The notes: generated from the letters alone by a model not told the origin. DNA of 64,000 bases from Devosia sp. FKR38 (GCF_005222805.1 NZ_STGC01000002.1:323836-387835); one strand, 5' to 3'; shown: positions 9,431 through 20,224, counted from the first letter of the stretch. Translations and numbers: made by a program.

Positions 9431-9826
9431 ATGGCAAAAACTATCGCAACAATGACCCTTGTGGTCGCCGATTATGATGCGGCGATCGTATTTTACCGTG
9501 ACCAGCTGGGCTTTGCCCTATTGGCCGACACCGATATGGGCAGCGGCAAGCGCTGGGTGCTGGTCGGTCCGCGCGACGGCGGCGGCACACGGCTGCTGCT
9601 GGCCCGCGCCGATGGACCAGCGCAAATGGCTGCCGTCGGCGACCAGACGGGCGGCCGGGTGATGGGCTTTATCGAGACCGATGATTTCGCAACCGAACAC
9701 GCCGGCATGCTGGCGCGGGGCGTGGTGTTCCGCGAGGATCCGCGCCACGAACCCTATGGCACGGTGGCGGTGTTTGAAGATCTCTACGGCAATCTTTGGG
9801 ACCTGATTGAACCGCGGCCACAATAG
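9431..9826 (+). CDS. VOC (glyoxalase/bleomycin-resistance) family protein
   Basis: A 131-residue vicinal-oxygen-chelate fold protein with two beta-alpha-beta-beta-beta halves (VVADYDAAIVFYRDQLGF near the start, AVFEDLYGNLWDLIE at the end). Family members include metal-dependent dioxygenases, isomerases and drug-binding proteins; the precise activity cannot be assigned. ATG 9431 begins right at the domain; a GTG at 9404 is in frame but adds no family sequence. Confidence 0.75.
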   Translation: MAKTIATMTLVVADYDAAIVFYRDQLGFALLADTDMGSGKRWVLVGPRDGGGTRLLLARADGPAQMAAVGDQTGGRVMGFIETDDFATEHAGMLARGVVFREDPRHEPYGTVAVFEDLYGNLWDLIEPRPQ

Positions 9827-9878
9827 CACCAGATCAGGTGTCTAGCCTTGGCTGAAACAGCAACAATGGAGAGCTTGC

Positions 9879-10817
9879 ATGGACCGCCGCCCGATCGGAC
9901 GCAGTGAACTTGTCATCGAACCGCTGGTGCTGGGAGGCAATGTCTTCGGCTGGACGGTCAACGAGGAACAGGGTTTTGCCATTCTGGACGCCTTTGTCGA
10001 GGAGGGCTTTACCGCCATCGACACCGCCCAGGGCTATCCCAATTGGGTGCCGGGCAATCCGCCCGGGATGAGCGAGACCATTATCGGCAAGTGGATGAAG
10101 GCGCGCGGCAACCGCGATGCCGTCCATATCTTCACCAAGGTCAATTCGGCCAATGAGCCGGGTGGCCTGGCGGCCGGGCCGGTGGCCCAGGGGTTTGCAG
10201 ACTCCCTGGCGCGGCTCCAGACCGATTATGTCGACGTCTATTTCAGCCATTGGCCGGACCCCAAGACCAGCCACGAAGAGACGCTGGCTGCTTACGACCC
10301 GATGGTCCGGGCCGGCAAGGTGCGGGTGCTGGGCGCCTCGAACTATACCGCAGACATGGTCAAGGCAGCGCAGGAGACGGCGATCGTCAAATCGCTGCCG
10401 CGCTATGAAGTGCTGCAGCCGCGCTACAATCTCTATGACCGCGCCGAATTTGACGCGCTGCGCGACACGGTGATCGCCCAGGAGATGGGCACCGTGGTCT
10501 ACTACAGTCTCGCCTCCGGCTTCCTGACTGGCAAATACCGTAGCGAGGCCGATTTCGGCAAATCGCAGCGCGGCGGCGGCATGGCGAAGTATCTCGATGC
10601 CAAGGGCAAGGCCATCCTGGCCGCGCTCGACGGCGTGGCCAAGGCGCATGATGCCACCCCGGCAGAAGTGTCGCTGGCCTGGCTGGTCGCCCAGCCGGGC
10701 GTCACCGCCCCGATCGCTTCGGCGACCTCGGTGGAACAGGTGAAAAGCCTGGCGCGCGGCGTGCGGCTCAAGCTCAGCGCCGCAGAAATCCAGACGCTGA
10801 CCGACGCCGGTCGCTAG
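9879..10817 (+). CDS. aldo/keto reductase
   Basis: NADPH-dependent aldehyde/ketone reductase of 312 residues with the AKR tetrad in place: Asp and Tyr in AIDTAQGYP, Lys in FTKVNS, His in FSHWPD. GGAGAG precedes the ATG by 5 nt. The long segment on conversion to a single-domain TIM barrel is typical of AKR13/14-like bacterial enzymes. The physiological substrate is unknown. Confidence 0.85.
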   Translation: MDRRPIGRSELVIEPLVLGGNVFGWTVNEEQGFAILDAFVEEGFTAIDTAQGYPNWVPGNPPGMSETIIGKWMKARGNRDAVHIFTKVNSANEPGGLAAGPVAQGFADSLARLQTDYVDVYFSHWPDPKTSHEETLAAYDPMVRAGKVRVLGASNYTADMVKAAQETAIVKSLPRYEVLQPRYNLYDRAEFDALRDTVIAQEMGTVVYYSLASGFLTGKYRSEADFGKSQRGGGMAKYLDAKGKAILAALDGVAKAHDATPAEVSLAWLVAQPGVTAPIASATSVEQVKSLARGVRLKLSAAEIQTLTDAGR

Positions 10818-10835
10818 TCGATATAGCCGCCAAGA

Positions 10836-10867
10836 CAAAGGCCCCGGGACGCGTCCCGGGGCCTTTG
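10836..10867. terminator. perfect palindromic terminator between convergent genes
   Basis: A 32-bp perfect palindrome with arms beginning CAAAGGCCCCGGGA and a CGCG centre, lying between the aldo/keto reductase and the galactose dehydrogenase genes, which converge on it. The A-rich and T-rich ends make it usable on both strands. Confidence 0.8.
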
Positions 10868-10903
10868 CATGTAATGGTGTCAGCCGGTCCTGCCGGCTGC
10901 AGC

Positions 10904-11842
10904 CTACCACTCGAAATCTGGGCCGTTGACGCGGGCGCCCATCAGGAAGACGTCGCTCATCAGGCGGAGCGGGGCGGCATCGACGTCGCTGCGGCCAGCG
11001 TCGAGCAGGTCGGCGAAATGGTCATACATGGCGGCATATTCCGCATCGCCATGCTGCAGCACCAGCTCGTCATTGATACGCAGGCTGCGGCCGCCGCCTT
11101 CGAGCCGCAGCACATCGCCGGTGCCGGTCTCAAAGCGGATGGTCCAGATCTCGCCGCTCTCTTCGAGCCAGTTGAAGCCGGCCGACATCACCGGCTGATG
11201 CGGCTGGCCGGACTTGAAGGTGATCTCGACATCGATCGGGGTCTGCCGATTGGCCGGGAACGTCAGCTTGCTGGCGCTGACAAAGGCCGGGAAGGGCATG
11301 ACCTTGGTGAAGATGGAGAGGGCATTGATACCCGGATCGCAGACGCCAAAGCCACCGGGCTCCCAGACCCAATCCTGGCCCGGATGCCATTTGCGCACGC
11401 TTTCGCGCCAGTCGATGCGAGCCGAGACCACGCCCTGTTCGGCCAGGATCGCCTTGGTGCGGTCGACGGCGGCGTTATACTGGCTGTGCCAGGTCTGATA
11501 GAGCACGCGGCCCAGTCGGTCGGCATGGGCGACGAGATCGTCGAGCTCGGAAATGGTGGTGGTTGGCGGCTTTTCCATCATCACATCCTTGCCGGCGTCG
11601 AGCGCCTCGCGGACATATTGATGGCGAATGCCGGGCGGGGTGCAGATCGAGACCAGAGAGATTTCCGGCATGGCGGCGAAGAGTTCGCCGGGGGTCTTGA
11701 ACACCGGCACGCCATGGTGACCCACGCCGCGCGTCGAGACCGTCGCGGCCAGCTCAAAATCCTCGGATTGATCAATCACCGGCAGGTGCTGATCCTGCGC
11801 GATCTTGCCCACACCGATAACGGCGATCTTGCGTTTGGCCAT
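10904..11842 (-). CDS. gal: D-galactose 1-dehydrogenase
   Basis: NAD(P)-dependent oxidation of galactose to galactonolactone, the first step of the De Ley-Doudoroff route. The 312-residue protein resembles the Pseudomonas fluorescens galactose dehydrogenase of the Gfo/Idh/MocA family: VGKIAQDQHLPVI at the N-terminus, EKPP, WHSQYNAAV, VRKWHPGQDWVWEPGG and DPGINALSI. No other galactose-catabolic genes are next to it. The assignment is from motif resemblance and is fairly strong. Confidence 0.8.
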   Translation of the reverse strand: MAKRKIAVIGVGKIAQDQHLPVIDQSEDFELAATVSTRGVGHHGVPVFKTPGELFAAMPEISLVSICTPPGIRHQYVREALDAGKDVMMEKPPTTTISELDDLVAHADRLGRVLYQTWHSQYNAAVDRTKAILAEQGVVSARIDWRESVRKWHPGQDWVWEPGGFGVCDPGINALSIFTKVMPFPAFVSASKLTFPANRQTPIDVEITFKSGQPHQPVMSAGFNWLEESGEIWTIRFETGTGDVLRLEGGGRSLRINDELVLQHGDAEYAAMYDHFADLLDAGRSDVDAAPLRLMSDVFLMGARVNGPDFEW

Positions 11843-11914
11843 GCTCCGGCTCCTCAGGAAAAGTCGGGCGTATAGAACAGACGCGCCCCCACTCTGCCAA
11901 GTGGATTTGTATGA

Positions 11915-12262
11915 TTATTTTGGCGGCTGCCAGAGCTCGATGGGATTGCCCTCGGGGTCCTGGATGCGGGCGAAACGACCGGTCTCCGGCGTGTCCCATT
12001 CGTCAGGCCGGGTCTCGACGGTAATGCCGGCGGCACGCAGCGTCGCCAGGAGGCCATCGAGATCATCGACGCGCAGATTGATCATCCATTGCCGGTCGGC
12101 GGGAAAATAGCTGGTGTCGGCCTTGAATGGTGCAAAGACCGTCATGCCGGCGTCCTGGCTCCAGAAGCCGGGAATGCCCAGATGCTGCTCATACCATTGC
12201 CCGAGTGCGTCAGTGTCGCGCGCCCGGAAAAATACGCCGCCAATTCCGGTGATCCTGACCAT
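11915..12262 (-). CDS. VOC family protein
   Basis: A 115-residue glyoxalase-fold protein starting MVRITGIGGVFFR with the closing strand DPEGNPIELWQ carrying the usual Glu metal ligand. GAGGAG lies 8 nt before the ATG at 12262; a longer reading begins at 12295 but lacks a ribosome-binding site. Function beyond the fold is unknown. Confidence 0.78.
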   Translation of the reverse strand: MVRITGIGGVFFRARDTDALGQWYEQHLGIPGFWSQDAGMTVFAPFKADTSYFPADRQWMINLRVDDLDGLLATLRAAGITVETRPDEWDTPETGRFARIQDPEGNPIELWQPPK

Positions 12263-12320
12263 GGCGTCACTCCTCTGAAACGCGGCGTATAGCAAGGCTA
12301 TGCCAAGACGCCTCGTTTGA

Positions 12321-13574
12321 CTAGCGGATCAGGATCGCCCGGAAGTCGTTGACATTGGTGCCCGTCGGACCAGTCATCAGCAGGTCGCCAATGGCCTGGA
12401 AGGCGCCATAGGCGTCGTTATTGGCCAGCGCCGCCAGGGGATCGACACCGGCATGGCGCAGGCGCGTGGCGGTGGTGCCATCCACCATGGCGCCGGCATT
12501 GTCCTGCGAACCATCGATGCCGTCGGTGTCGGCAGCCAGGGCGGTGATGCCGGGCACGCCGTCGATGGCAATGGCCAGGGCCAGAAGGAACTCGGCATTG
12601 CGCCCGCCCCTGCCCTTGCCGCGCAGCGTCACTGTGGTCTCGCCACCCGAGAGCAGCACCACGGGCTTGGCGAAGGGGCGGTTGCGCGCGGCGATCTCGC
12701 GGGCCATGGCCGCATGCACCTGGGCCACGTCGCGGGACTCGCCCTCGATGGAATCGGACAGAATGGCGGCCTCGACGCCGTGCCGACGCGCCAGCTCTGC
12801 CGCGGCCTCAAGCGAGAGGGCGGCCGAAGCAATGGTGCGCACGCTGTTGTGGGCAAACGTGAGGTCGCCGGTGGTGGGCGCCAGATTGTCTTCGCCGGCC
12901 AGAAGGGCCTGGGCATGAGGCGGCAGCGCGATCCGATAGAGGCTGACATATTTGCGCGCCAGCGAGCGATTGCCGCCAAGCGGAATGGTGGGGCCGGAGG
13001 CCACCAACGCCGGATCGTCGCCGGGCACGTCCGAGACCACCAGGGTGGCCACCCGCGCCGGGCGGCAGCGGGCGGCGAGGCGCCCGCCCTTGATGGCGGA
13101 GAACTGGTTGCGCACCAGGTTCATCACGCCGATGGGCGCGCCAGAGGCGAGCAGCGCGCGGTTGATGGCCTGCTCATCGTCCAGCGACAGGCCGGGGGCC
13201 GGCGCAGGCAGCAGGGCCGAGCCGCCACCCGAGATCAGTGCCACCACCAGATCATCGTGGCTCAGCCCGGACACGGTCTCCATAATGCGGCGGGCGGCCA
13301 GAAAGCCAGCCTCATCGGGCACGGGATGGGCCGCTTCGACGATCTCGATGCGCTCGCAGGGCTCGGCATAGCCATAGCGGGTGACCACCAGTCCGGTGAT
13401 GGGGCCATCCCAGGCCAGCTCAAAGGCGCGGGCCATCTGCGCCGAGGCCTTGCCGGCGCCGATCACCACGGTGCGGCCACGCGGGCGCTCGGGCAGATTC
13501 TGGCTGACAGCCAGCGCCGGCTGCGCCTGGGCCACTGCGGTGTGGAACATCTGCTCGAGCAGGCTAGTGTCCAT
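12321..13574 (-). CDS. glycerate 2-kinase (MOFRL family)
   Basis: Phosphorylates glycerate to 2-phosphoglycerate, feeding glyoxylate and tartrate carbon into glycolysis. The 417-residue protein has the N-terminal DUF4147 domain (VVIGAGKASAQMA near residue 36, ISGGGSALLP near 115) and the C-terminal MOFRL domain (TDGIDGSQDNAGA near 350). Homologues are sometimes annotated as hydroxypyruvate reductase TtuD; the kinase call is better supported for this architecture. Transcribed alone. Confidence 0.85.
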   Translation of the reverse strand: MDTSLLEQMFHTAVAQAQPALAVSQNLPERPRGRTVVIGAGKASAQMARAFELAWDGPITGLVVTRYGYAEPCERIEIVEAAHPVPDEAGFLAARRIMETVSGLSHDDLVVALISGGGSALLPAPAPGLSLDDEQAINRALLASGAPIGVMNLVRNQFSAIKGGRLAARCRPARVATLVVSDVPGDDPALVASGPTIPLGGNRSLARKYVSLYRIALPPHAQALLAGEDNLAPTTGDLTFAHNSVRTIASAALSLEAAAELARRHGVEAAILSDSIEGESRDVAQVHAAMAREIAARNRPFAKPVVLLSGGETTVTLRGKGRGGRNAEFLLALAIAIDGVPGITALAADTDGIDGSQDNAGAMVDGTTATRLRHAGVDPLAALANNDAYGAFQAIGDLLMTGPTGTNVNDFRAILIR

Positions 13575-13634
13575 TGTCTCTCTCGCCTTGCGATTCGCCG
13601 CGGGTGACGATAGCCAGCATCAGGGGCGCCGTCA

Positions 13635-13652
13635 GTGTCAAACCCCTGACAC
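13635..13652. promoter_or_regulatory. palindrome upstream of the phn-related operon
   Basis: GTGTCA and TGACAC arms around a 6-nt centre, about 35 bp before the DUF1045 gene. It could be an operator. I could not fit it to the direct-repeat Pho box (CTGTCAT-type repeats). Confidence 0.3.
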
Positions 13653-13685
13653 ACTAGCCCAATAGCGGCAGGGCAAGGAGTTCCG

Positions 13686-14378
13686 ATGACCGAACGATTC
13701 GCGATTTACTACGCCCCGTCCGCAACGAGCAATCTTTGGGAGCGTGCCGCCACCTGGCTGGGCCGCGACGCCGCCAATGACGAGATCCTGAGTGGTCCAG
13801 TGGCCGGCATTGACCGCGACCGCTTGCTCAACCTCACCCAATCGGCCAATCGTTATGGCTTTCATGCCACCATCAAGGCGCCGATGGCGCTGGTGGATGG
13901 CGCGACGGAAGCCGATCTGCGCACGGCGCTGGCCAGCTTTGCCGTGCAGCACCAGCCGGTCGCCCTGGGCCGGCCCAAGCTGGAATCGCTGGGCGGCTTC
14001 CTGGCGCTGCTGGTGGAGCCCAATGAGGCGCTGCAGGATTTCGCCGCCTATGTGGTCGAGGAATTTGACAGCTTCCGGGCGCCTATGAGCGTCAAGGATC
14101 GCGCCGCCCGGGCCAGCCGTGGCCTCAGCGAGCGGCAGGTGGAACTGCTCGACGCCTATGGCTACCCTTATGTGTTCGAGGAATTCCGCTTCCACATGAC
14201 GCTGACCGACCGGCTGGGCGAAGCCGATGCGGCCGAGATCGGCCGGGCCGCCGCCACCTGGTTCAAGCCGGTGCTGGAGGACGAACTGGTGCTCGATCGT
14301 CTGAGCCTGTTCCACGAGCCTGATGCCGGCCAACCGTTCCGCCGCATTGCCGATTTCAAGCTGGGGGCCGCCGAATGA
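13686..14378 (+). CDS. DUF1045 2H-phosphoesterase-like phosphonate operon protein
   Basis: 230-residue member of the family found in phosphonate operons. It has the two HxT motifs of the 2H phosphoesterase superfamily, HAT near residue 60 and HMT near residue 170, which suggest hydrolysis or transfer on a 2',3'- or 1,2-cyclic phosphate. A cyclic ribose-phosphate intermediate does occur in C-P lyase metabolism, so a role there is an inference. AAGGAG precedes the ATG. The stop overlaps phnM by 4 nt. Confidence 0.8.
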   Translation: MTERFAIYYAPSATSNLWERAATWLGRDAANDEILSGPVAGIDRDRLLNLTQSANRYGFHATIKAPMALVDGATEADLRTALASFAVQHQPVALGRPKLESLGGFLALLVEPNEALQDFAAYVVEEFDSFRAPMSVKDRAARASRGLSERQVELLDAYGYPYVFEEFRFHMTLTDRLGEADAAEIGRAAATWFKPVLEDELVLDRLSLFHEPDAGQPFRRIADFKLGAAE

Positions 14379-15505
14379 CGGCTCAGGCGCTGCGCAACGC
14401 CCGGCTGGTGCTGGCCGACCGGGTGGTGGACGGCAGCCTTTCTGTTGCAGAAGGGCTGATCGCGGCCATCGACACCGGCGTCAGCCAGGTGGGCGAGGAC
14501 ATGGAGGGTGATTTCCTCATCCCCGGCCTGATCGAACTGCACACCGATCACCTCGAAAACCACTATCGCCCGCGACCCGGCGTGTTCTGGGATCCGCTGG
14601 CGGCGCTGCATGCCCATGACGTGCAGGTGGCCGGATCGGGCATCACCACAGTGTTCGATTCGGTGCGCGTGGGTTCGGATACCGACATGCCCGAGATGGG
14701 CAGCCATGTCGAAAAGCTGACCTCGGCGATTGCCACGGCCGGCCGCGACGGCTGGCTGCGTGCTGAACATCTGGTGCATTTGCGCTGCGAACTGCCCAGC
14801 CACGATGTGATCGTGCAGTTCGAGGCTCATGCCAGCCATCCGCAAACGCGGCTGGCCTCGATGATGGATCATACGCCCGGCCAGCGGCAGTTCCGCACGC
14901 TGGAGGCCTATAAGCGTTTCTACAGCATCGGGCGCACGCCCGAGGAGCTTGATCGCTACATCGCCGACCGGCTAGCCGACCATGCCCGCTATTCGGCGCC
15001 GCACCGCAGCCATATCGTCAAGCGGGCGCGCGAACTGGGTCTGGCTTTGGCCAGCCATGACGACGCGACGCTGGCCCATGCCGAAGAAGCCATTGCCGAT
15101 GGCGTGGCGATCTCGGAATTCCCAACGACGCTGGAAGCTGCCGCTGCCGCCCATGACGGCGGGCTGGCGATTCTGATGGGCGCGCCAAATGTGGTGCGTG
15201 GCCGCTCGCACTCGGGCAATATCGCCGCGACCGATCTGGTGCGGGCGGGACTGTTGGACATTCTGAGTTCGGACTATGTCCCCTTTGCCCTGCTGCAGGC
15301 GGCCTTTGTGCTGCCTCGGCAGGTGGACGGACTGGGGCTGCCCGAGGCTGTGGCCAAGGTCACGCTCAACCCAGCCAAAGCAGCCGGGCTCACCGACCGC
15401 GGAGAAATTGCACTGGGCAAGCGCGCAGACCTTGTGCGCGTCAGCATGGTAGGCGATCTTCCCGTGGTGCGCAGCGTCTGGCGGCAAGGCAAAAGGGTAA
15501 GCTGA
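14375..15505 (+). CDS. phnM: alpha-D-ribose 1-methylphosphonate 5-triphosphate diphosphatase
   Basis: Amidohydrolase-fold enzyme of the C-P lyase pathway that removes pyrophosphate from ribose-1-methylphosphonate 5-triphosphate. The 376-residue protein shows the metal-binding HTDHLENH near residue 55 and the family stretch GITTVFDSVRVG. ATG overlaps the upstream stop (ATGA), showing operon structure with DUF1045 and phnN. None of phnG-L is in this window. Confidence 0.92.
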   Translation: MTAQALRNARLVLADRVVDGSLSVAEGLIAAIDTGVSQVGEDMEGDFLIPGLIELHTDHLENHYRPRPGVFWDPLAALHAHDVQVAGSGITTVFDSVRVGSDTDMPEMGSHVEKLTSAIATAGRDGWLRAEHLVHLRCELPSHDVIVQFEAHASHPQTRLASMMDHTPGQRQFRTLEAYKRFYSIGRTPEELDRYIADRLADHARYSAPHRSHIVKRARELGLALASHDDATLAHAEEAIADGVAISEFPTTLEAAAAAHDGGLAILMGAPNVVRGRSHSGNIAATDLVRAGLLDILSSDYVPFALLQAAFVLPRQVDGLGLPEAVAKVTLNPAKAAGLTDRGEIALGKRADLVRVSMVGDLPVVRSVWRQGKRVS

Positions 15506-15508
15506 TAT

Positions 15509-16075
15509 ATGGCGCGACCGCTCGGTTCTCTGGTCCTGGTCGTTGGTCCCTCGGGGGTTGGCAAGGACACGCTGATCGATGGCGCCAGCCGAGCCCTGGA
15601 TAATGACAAACGGTTCGTCTTCGTGCGTCGGGTGGTGACCCGCCCGGCCGATATCGACCTGGACGAGCATGATCCCCTGCCCCCCGAAGACTTTGCGCGC
15701 GCCGAAGCAGCCGGACGCTTTTGCCTCACCTGGGACGCGCACAATCTGCGCTATGGCCTGCCGATCAGCGTGGAAACCGACATTGCCCTGGGCAAGACAG
15801 TGGTGGCGAGCGTGTCACGCCATGTGGTCGCAGAGGCGATGGCGAAATACCCCGCCTGCGCGGTGGTCATGGTGACGGCCGAAATCTCGCTGCGCGCCGA
15901 GCGGCTGATTGCCAGGGGCCGCGAGAGCCGCGACCAGGTGACCTCGCGCCTTGCGCGCGAGACGGCAGCGGTGCCCAGCGGGGTGGATCCGGTGATCATT
16001 GACAATTCCGGATCGCTGGCAATTGGCGTGACTGCCTTTGTCATGGCCCTGCGCGCCATCGCCGCCCAAGAATAG
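15509..16075 (+). CDS. phnN: ribose 1,5-bisphosphate phosphokinase
   Basis: P-loop kinase of 188 residues that makes PRPP from ribose 1,5-bisphosphate at the end of the C-P lyase pathway. Walker A is GPSGVGKDT near residue 12; the guanylate-kinase-like core follows. It starts 3 nt after the phnM stop. Confidence 0.88.
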   Translation: MARPLGSLVLVVGPSGVGKDTLIDGASRALDNDKRFVFVRRVVTRPADIDLDEHDPLPPEDFARAEAAGRFCLTWDAHNLRYGLPISVETDIALGKTVVASVSRHVVAEAMAKYPACAVVMVTAEISLRAERLIARGRESRDQVTSRLARETAAVPSGVDPVIIDNSGSLAIGVTAFVMALRAIAAQE

Positions 16076-16138
16076 ACACGCTTTGCGTCCCAATAGAGCC
16101 ATTGATCGATAGTGCTTTGTTGAGGAACAGGAGCTCGC

Positions 16139-16288
16139 ATGAGCCGCAATGGACTTTACGCCGTCATCGCCATCTTGCTGATCGCGGTGGTTGGCTTTGG
16201 CATCTACAGCTACCAGCAACAGCAGGCCCAACCGGGCATTGAAGTGAAGGTGGACAGCAATGGGATCTCGATCGATGGCAACGGCTGA
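16139..16288 (+). CDS. 49-residue single-pass membrane protein
   Basis: A small protein with an N-terminal hydrophobic helix (about residues 5-25, LYAVIAILLIAVVGFGIY), then a polar tail. AGGAG stands about 5 nt before the ATG. The final 14 bases overlap the start of the next small gene. Codon use matches the surrounding backbone. Function unknown. Confidence 0.65.
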   Translation: MSRNGLYAVIAILLIAVVGFGIYSYQQQQAQPGIEVKVDSNGISIDGNG

Positions 16289-16478
16289 CCGCGACACATC
16301 GCGGCGCGCCGTTATCGCTGCGGCCATAACCGCTGAGCTGGCGCGTCAGGCCGATGCCGGCGCCACCGGGTTTGACATCGAGGCGATTGCCACGGCCGTC
16401 GAAGCTGCGCTCGATGCGCCCGAGCGTATCGATGAAGGCAAGCGCCCCAACGAGCTCAACGCCACCAATGATGACTAG
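16275..16478 (+). CDS. 67-residue conserved-looking hypothetical protein
   Basis: Acidic, mostly helical small soluble protein (MATADRDTSRR at the start, many Ala/Glu/Asp). It overlaps the end of the upstream small membrane-protein gene in another frame, suggesting coupled translation. No domain recognised. A terminator follows directly. Confidence 0.55.
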   Translation: MATADRDTSRRAVIAAAITAELARQADAGATGFDIEAIATAVEAALDAPERIDEGKRPNELNATNDD

Positions 16479-16483
16479 ATAAC

Positions 16484-16516
16484 ACGGTGCTGGTGCGCGC
16501 GACGCGCCAGCACCGT
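16484..16516 (+). terminator. rho-independent terminator
   Basis: Arms ACGGTGCTGG and CCAGCACCGT (10 bp, perfect) followed by TTTGGTTT, just past the small-protein pair. Confidence 0.75.
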
Positions 16517-16522
16517 TTGGTT

Positions 16523-16744
16523 TCAGGCGGCGGGCGACAGCCCGTCGCGGACAGCCTGCGACACGGCCACATGGGCCAGTTCGACCGAGGCGAATTCCTG
16601 GCCATCGATGGCAAAGGCCGGCAGCTTGACGGCGAGAAAGCGGTAGCCCTGGCCGTGCGGAACCACGACGCCAAGCGGCTCCCCGGCGACTTCTATGACA
16701 ATGGGCTTGTGGGCCTTGGCCCGATCGAGATTACGTTCCAGCAT
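16523..16744 (-). CDS. 73-residue hypothetical protein
   Basis: Small soluble protein starting MLERNLDRAKAHKP with strand-rich middle (IVIEVAGEPLGVVV, GYRFLAVKLP). The ATG at 16744 is preceded by GGAG at about 9 nt; a GTG at 16759 is possible. Not recognised. It converges on the preceding operon across the terminator. Confidence 0.55.
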   Translation of the reverse strand: MLERNLDRAKAHKPIVIEVAGEPLGVVVPHGQGYRFLAVKLPAFAIDGQEFASVELAHVAVSQAVRDGLSPAA

Positions 16745-17240
16745 GGGTGGATGCTCCACTTGCGCGTCGTGACGGGGAATCGAATGAGCAACACCTGCTC
16801 CATCCGGGCCGACAACGCTGGGGGTCTATCGAAGTTGTGAGACGAAGGTGTGACGGATCACATTCGTTTGCAGCGACAGGTCCCTTGCCAGCGTTTTACG
16901 CCGCGCATCTGGGTGCGTACGAGCGCATGACCGGCATGGATGGTGAAGCAATGGGATGTATTCATCTTCAATCCTTTCCTGCGGGTGGTTGGCACGTACA
17001 CTGCATCGCCATGTGACGATGCAAGGGCAAGATAGGCGCGTTTGCCGTTGAAAGCTAGGGTGCGGCAAACCACAGATTGCAGAAAAGACAAAAAAGCCTG
17101 CTCGACTTTCGTCGCAGAACACCAGTTTGTCGCATTCTGGCCGGCGCCGTCCGATTTGTGCCATAGGGTGCGGCGCGCTTGAACTGTGCCGGACAATCTG
17201 GTCATGTCATCTGCGTAAACGTGATCGCCATTCTCGGGCG
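16745..17240. other. non-coding stretch before lacI
   Basis: About 500 bases without a confident gene. It holds an inverted repeat GTTTGCCG (17040-17047) and CGGCAAAC (17063-17070) about 170 bp before the LacI gene, possibly an operator or hairpin, and one short minus-strand reading frame at 16858-16965 listed separately. Local base composition is lower in GC than its neighbours. Confidence 0.4.
16858..16965 (-). CDS. possible 35-residue small protein
   Basis: Short frame MNTSHCFTIHAGHALVRT onward, rich in Cys, His, Lys and Arg. The reason to list it is a good Shine-Dalgarno sequence (AGGAAAGGA, 6 nt before ATG 16965). No homology recognised; it may be a leader peptide or spurious. Confidence 0.25.
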   Translation of the reverse strand: MNTSHCFTIHAGHALVRTQMRGVKRWQGTCRCKRM

Positions 17241-18305
17241 ATGCGAGAGGTATCAGTGGTGCCGGACGACGAACTGCCGAAAATTAACAAGGCCAAGCGC
17301 GGTGCCAAGCCGTCCGGCAAACCGACGCTCAAGACCATTGCGCAGATGACCGGCTTTGCGGTGACCACCATTTCGCGTGCGCTCAACAATGCGCCCGAAC
17401 TGGCGCAGGAAACGCGCGACCGGGTGCAGAAGATCGCCGCTGAAATCGGCTATCTGCCTGATCGCGCGGCCCTGCGGCTCAAGACCGGGCGGACCAATGT
17501 GATCGCGATGGTGCTCGAGCCCGATGAGCAGATCTATGGCTTTGGCTCATCGATCGTGAGTGGGCTGACCGAGGCGCTGCGTGGCACGGCCTATCACCTG
17601 GTGATCATGCCCTTGTTCCGCAATGTCGAGCCGATGGAACCCATCAAGCATATCGTGCGCAACCGCATGGCCGATGGCGTCATCTTCTCGAAGGCCGAAA
17701 GCTTTGACGAGCGCATCCGTTTCCTGATCGAGAATGATTTTCCCTTCGTCACCCATGGGCGCAGCCGCTGGCCCGAGGCGCATCCATCGGTGGATTTCGA
17801 CAATGAAGCCTATGCCTATGGCGCTACGCTGCGGCTGGCTGCCAAGGGCTGCCGCCGGGTGTCGATCGTGCTGCCCGACAGCGCCCTGACCTATACCGAG
17901 CATCTCAAGGCCGGCATTGCCCGGGCGGCCCAGGAAGTGGGTATCGCCTATGAATTTGCCGCCGACGTCAATCTGAGCAGCGCGAACGATGCGATCCGCA
18001 ATTACGTGATCAAGCGCAGCAGGCGGCCCGATGGTCCCGATGGCTGGGTGTGTGCCTCGGAAGTGTCGGCGCTCGCAGTGATCAGTGGCATCGGTGAGGC
18101 CGGGCACAAGGTGGGCGGCGATGTGCATGTGGTGACCAAGCAGGCCACGCAATTGTTCGCCCAGTTCCAGAGTGGCGCCGAAACGGTGTTCGAGGATTTC
18201 ACCGAATCCGGCCGGACCCTGGGCTCGCTGCTGCTGCGGCGCATTTCCGGGGATACGGGCGATCTGCGCGCGCTGGCCCAGCCGGTCTTTACCTGGGCCG
18301 ACTAG
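17241..18305 (+). CDS. LacI family transcriptional regulator
   Basis: DNA-binding repressor of 354 residues or slightly fewer. The helix-turn-helix near residues 30-50 (LKTIAQMTGFAVTTISRALN) is followed by the periplasmic-binding-like sugar sensor domain. It is clearly paralogous to the regulator at 29265. GAGAGG at 17245-17250 would also suit GTG starts at 17256 or 17259, so the ATG at 17241 is uncertain. No sugar operon is adjacent, so its target is not evident; the nearby inverted repeat at 17040-17070 could be its own operator. Confidence 0.85.
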   Translation: MREVSVVPDDELPKINKAKRGAKPSGKPTLKTIAQMTGFAVTTISRALNNAPELAQETRDRVQKIAAEIGYLPDRAALRLKTGRTNVIAMVLEPDEQIYGFGSSIVSGLTEALRGTAYHLVIMPLFRNVEPMEPIKHIVRNRMADGVIFSKAESFDERIRFLIENDFPFVTHGRSRWPEAHPSVDFDNEAYAYGATLRLAAKGCRRVSIVLPDSALTYTEHLKAGIARAAQEVGIAYEFAADVNLSSANDAIRNYVIKRSRRPDGPDGWVCASEVSALAVISGIGEAGHKVGGDVHVVTKQATQLFAQFQSGAETVFEDFTESGRTLGSLLLRRISGDTGDLRALAQPVFTWAD

Positions 18306-18317
18306 TCAAGGACGGCC

Positions 18318-20132
<1,815 letters not shown>

Positions 20133-20224
20133 GTCCGCGGATAGAGCATAGCCGGCGCCCAAAGGGAAGCTGGTTCGCGGTCCAAACGCCCGCTTGCGGA
20201 GCCAGGCAATGGCCAGACAAGGAA

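Noticed and set aside
16826..17205. Longer minus-strand frames before the LacI gene
   Set aside because: No ribosome-binding site at their starts and no coding-like composition; only the inner 35-codon frame has a good Shine-Dalgarno and is listed at low confidence.
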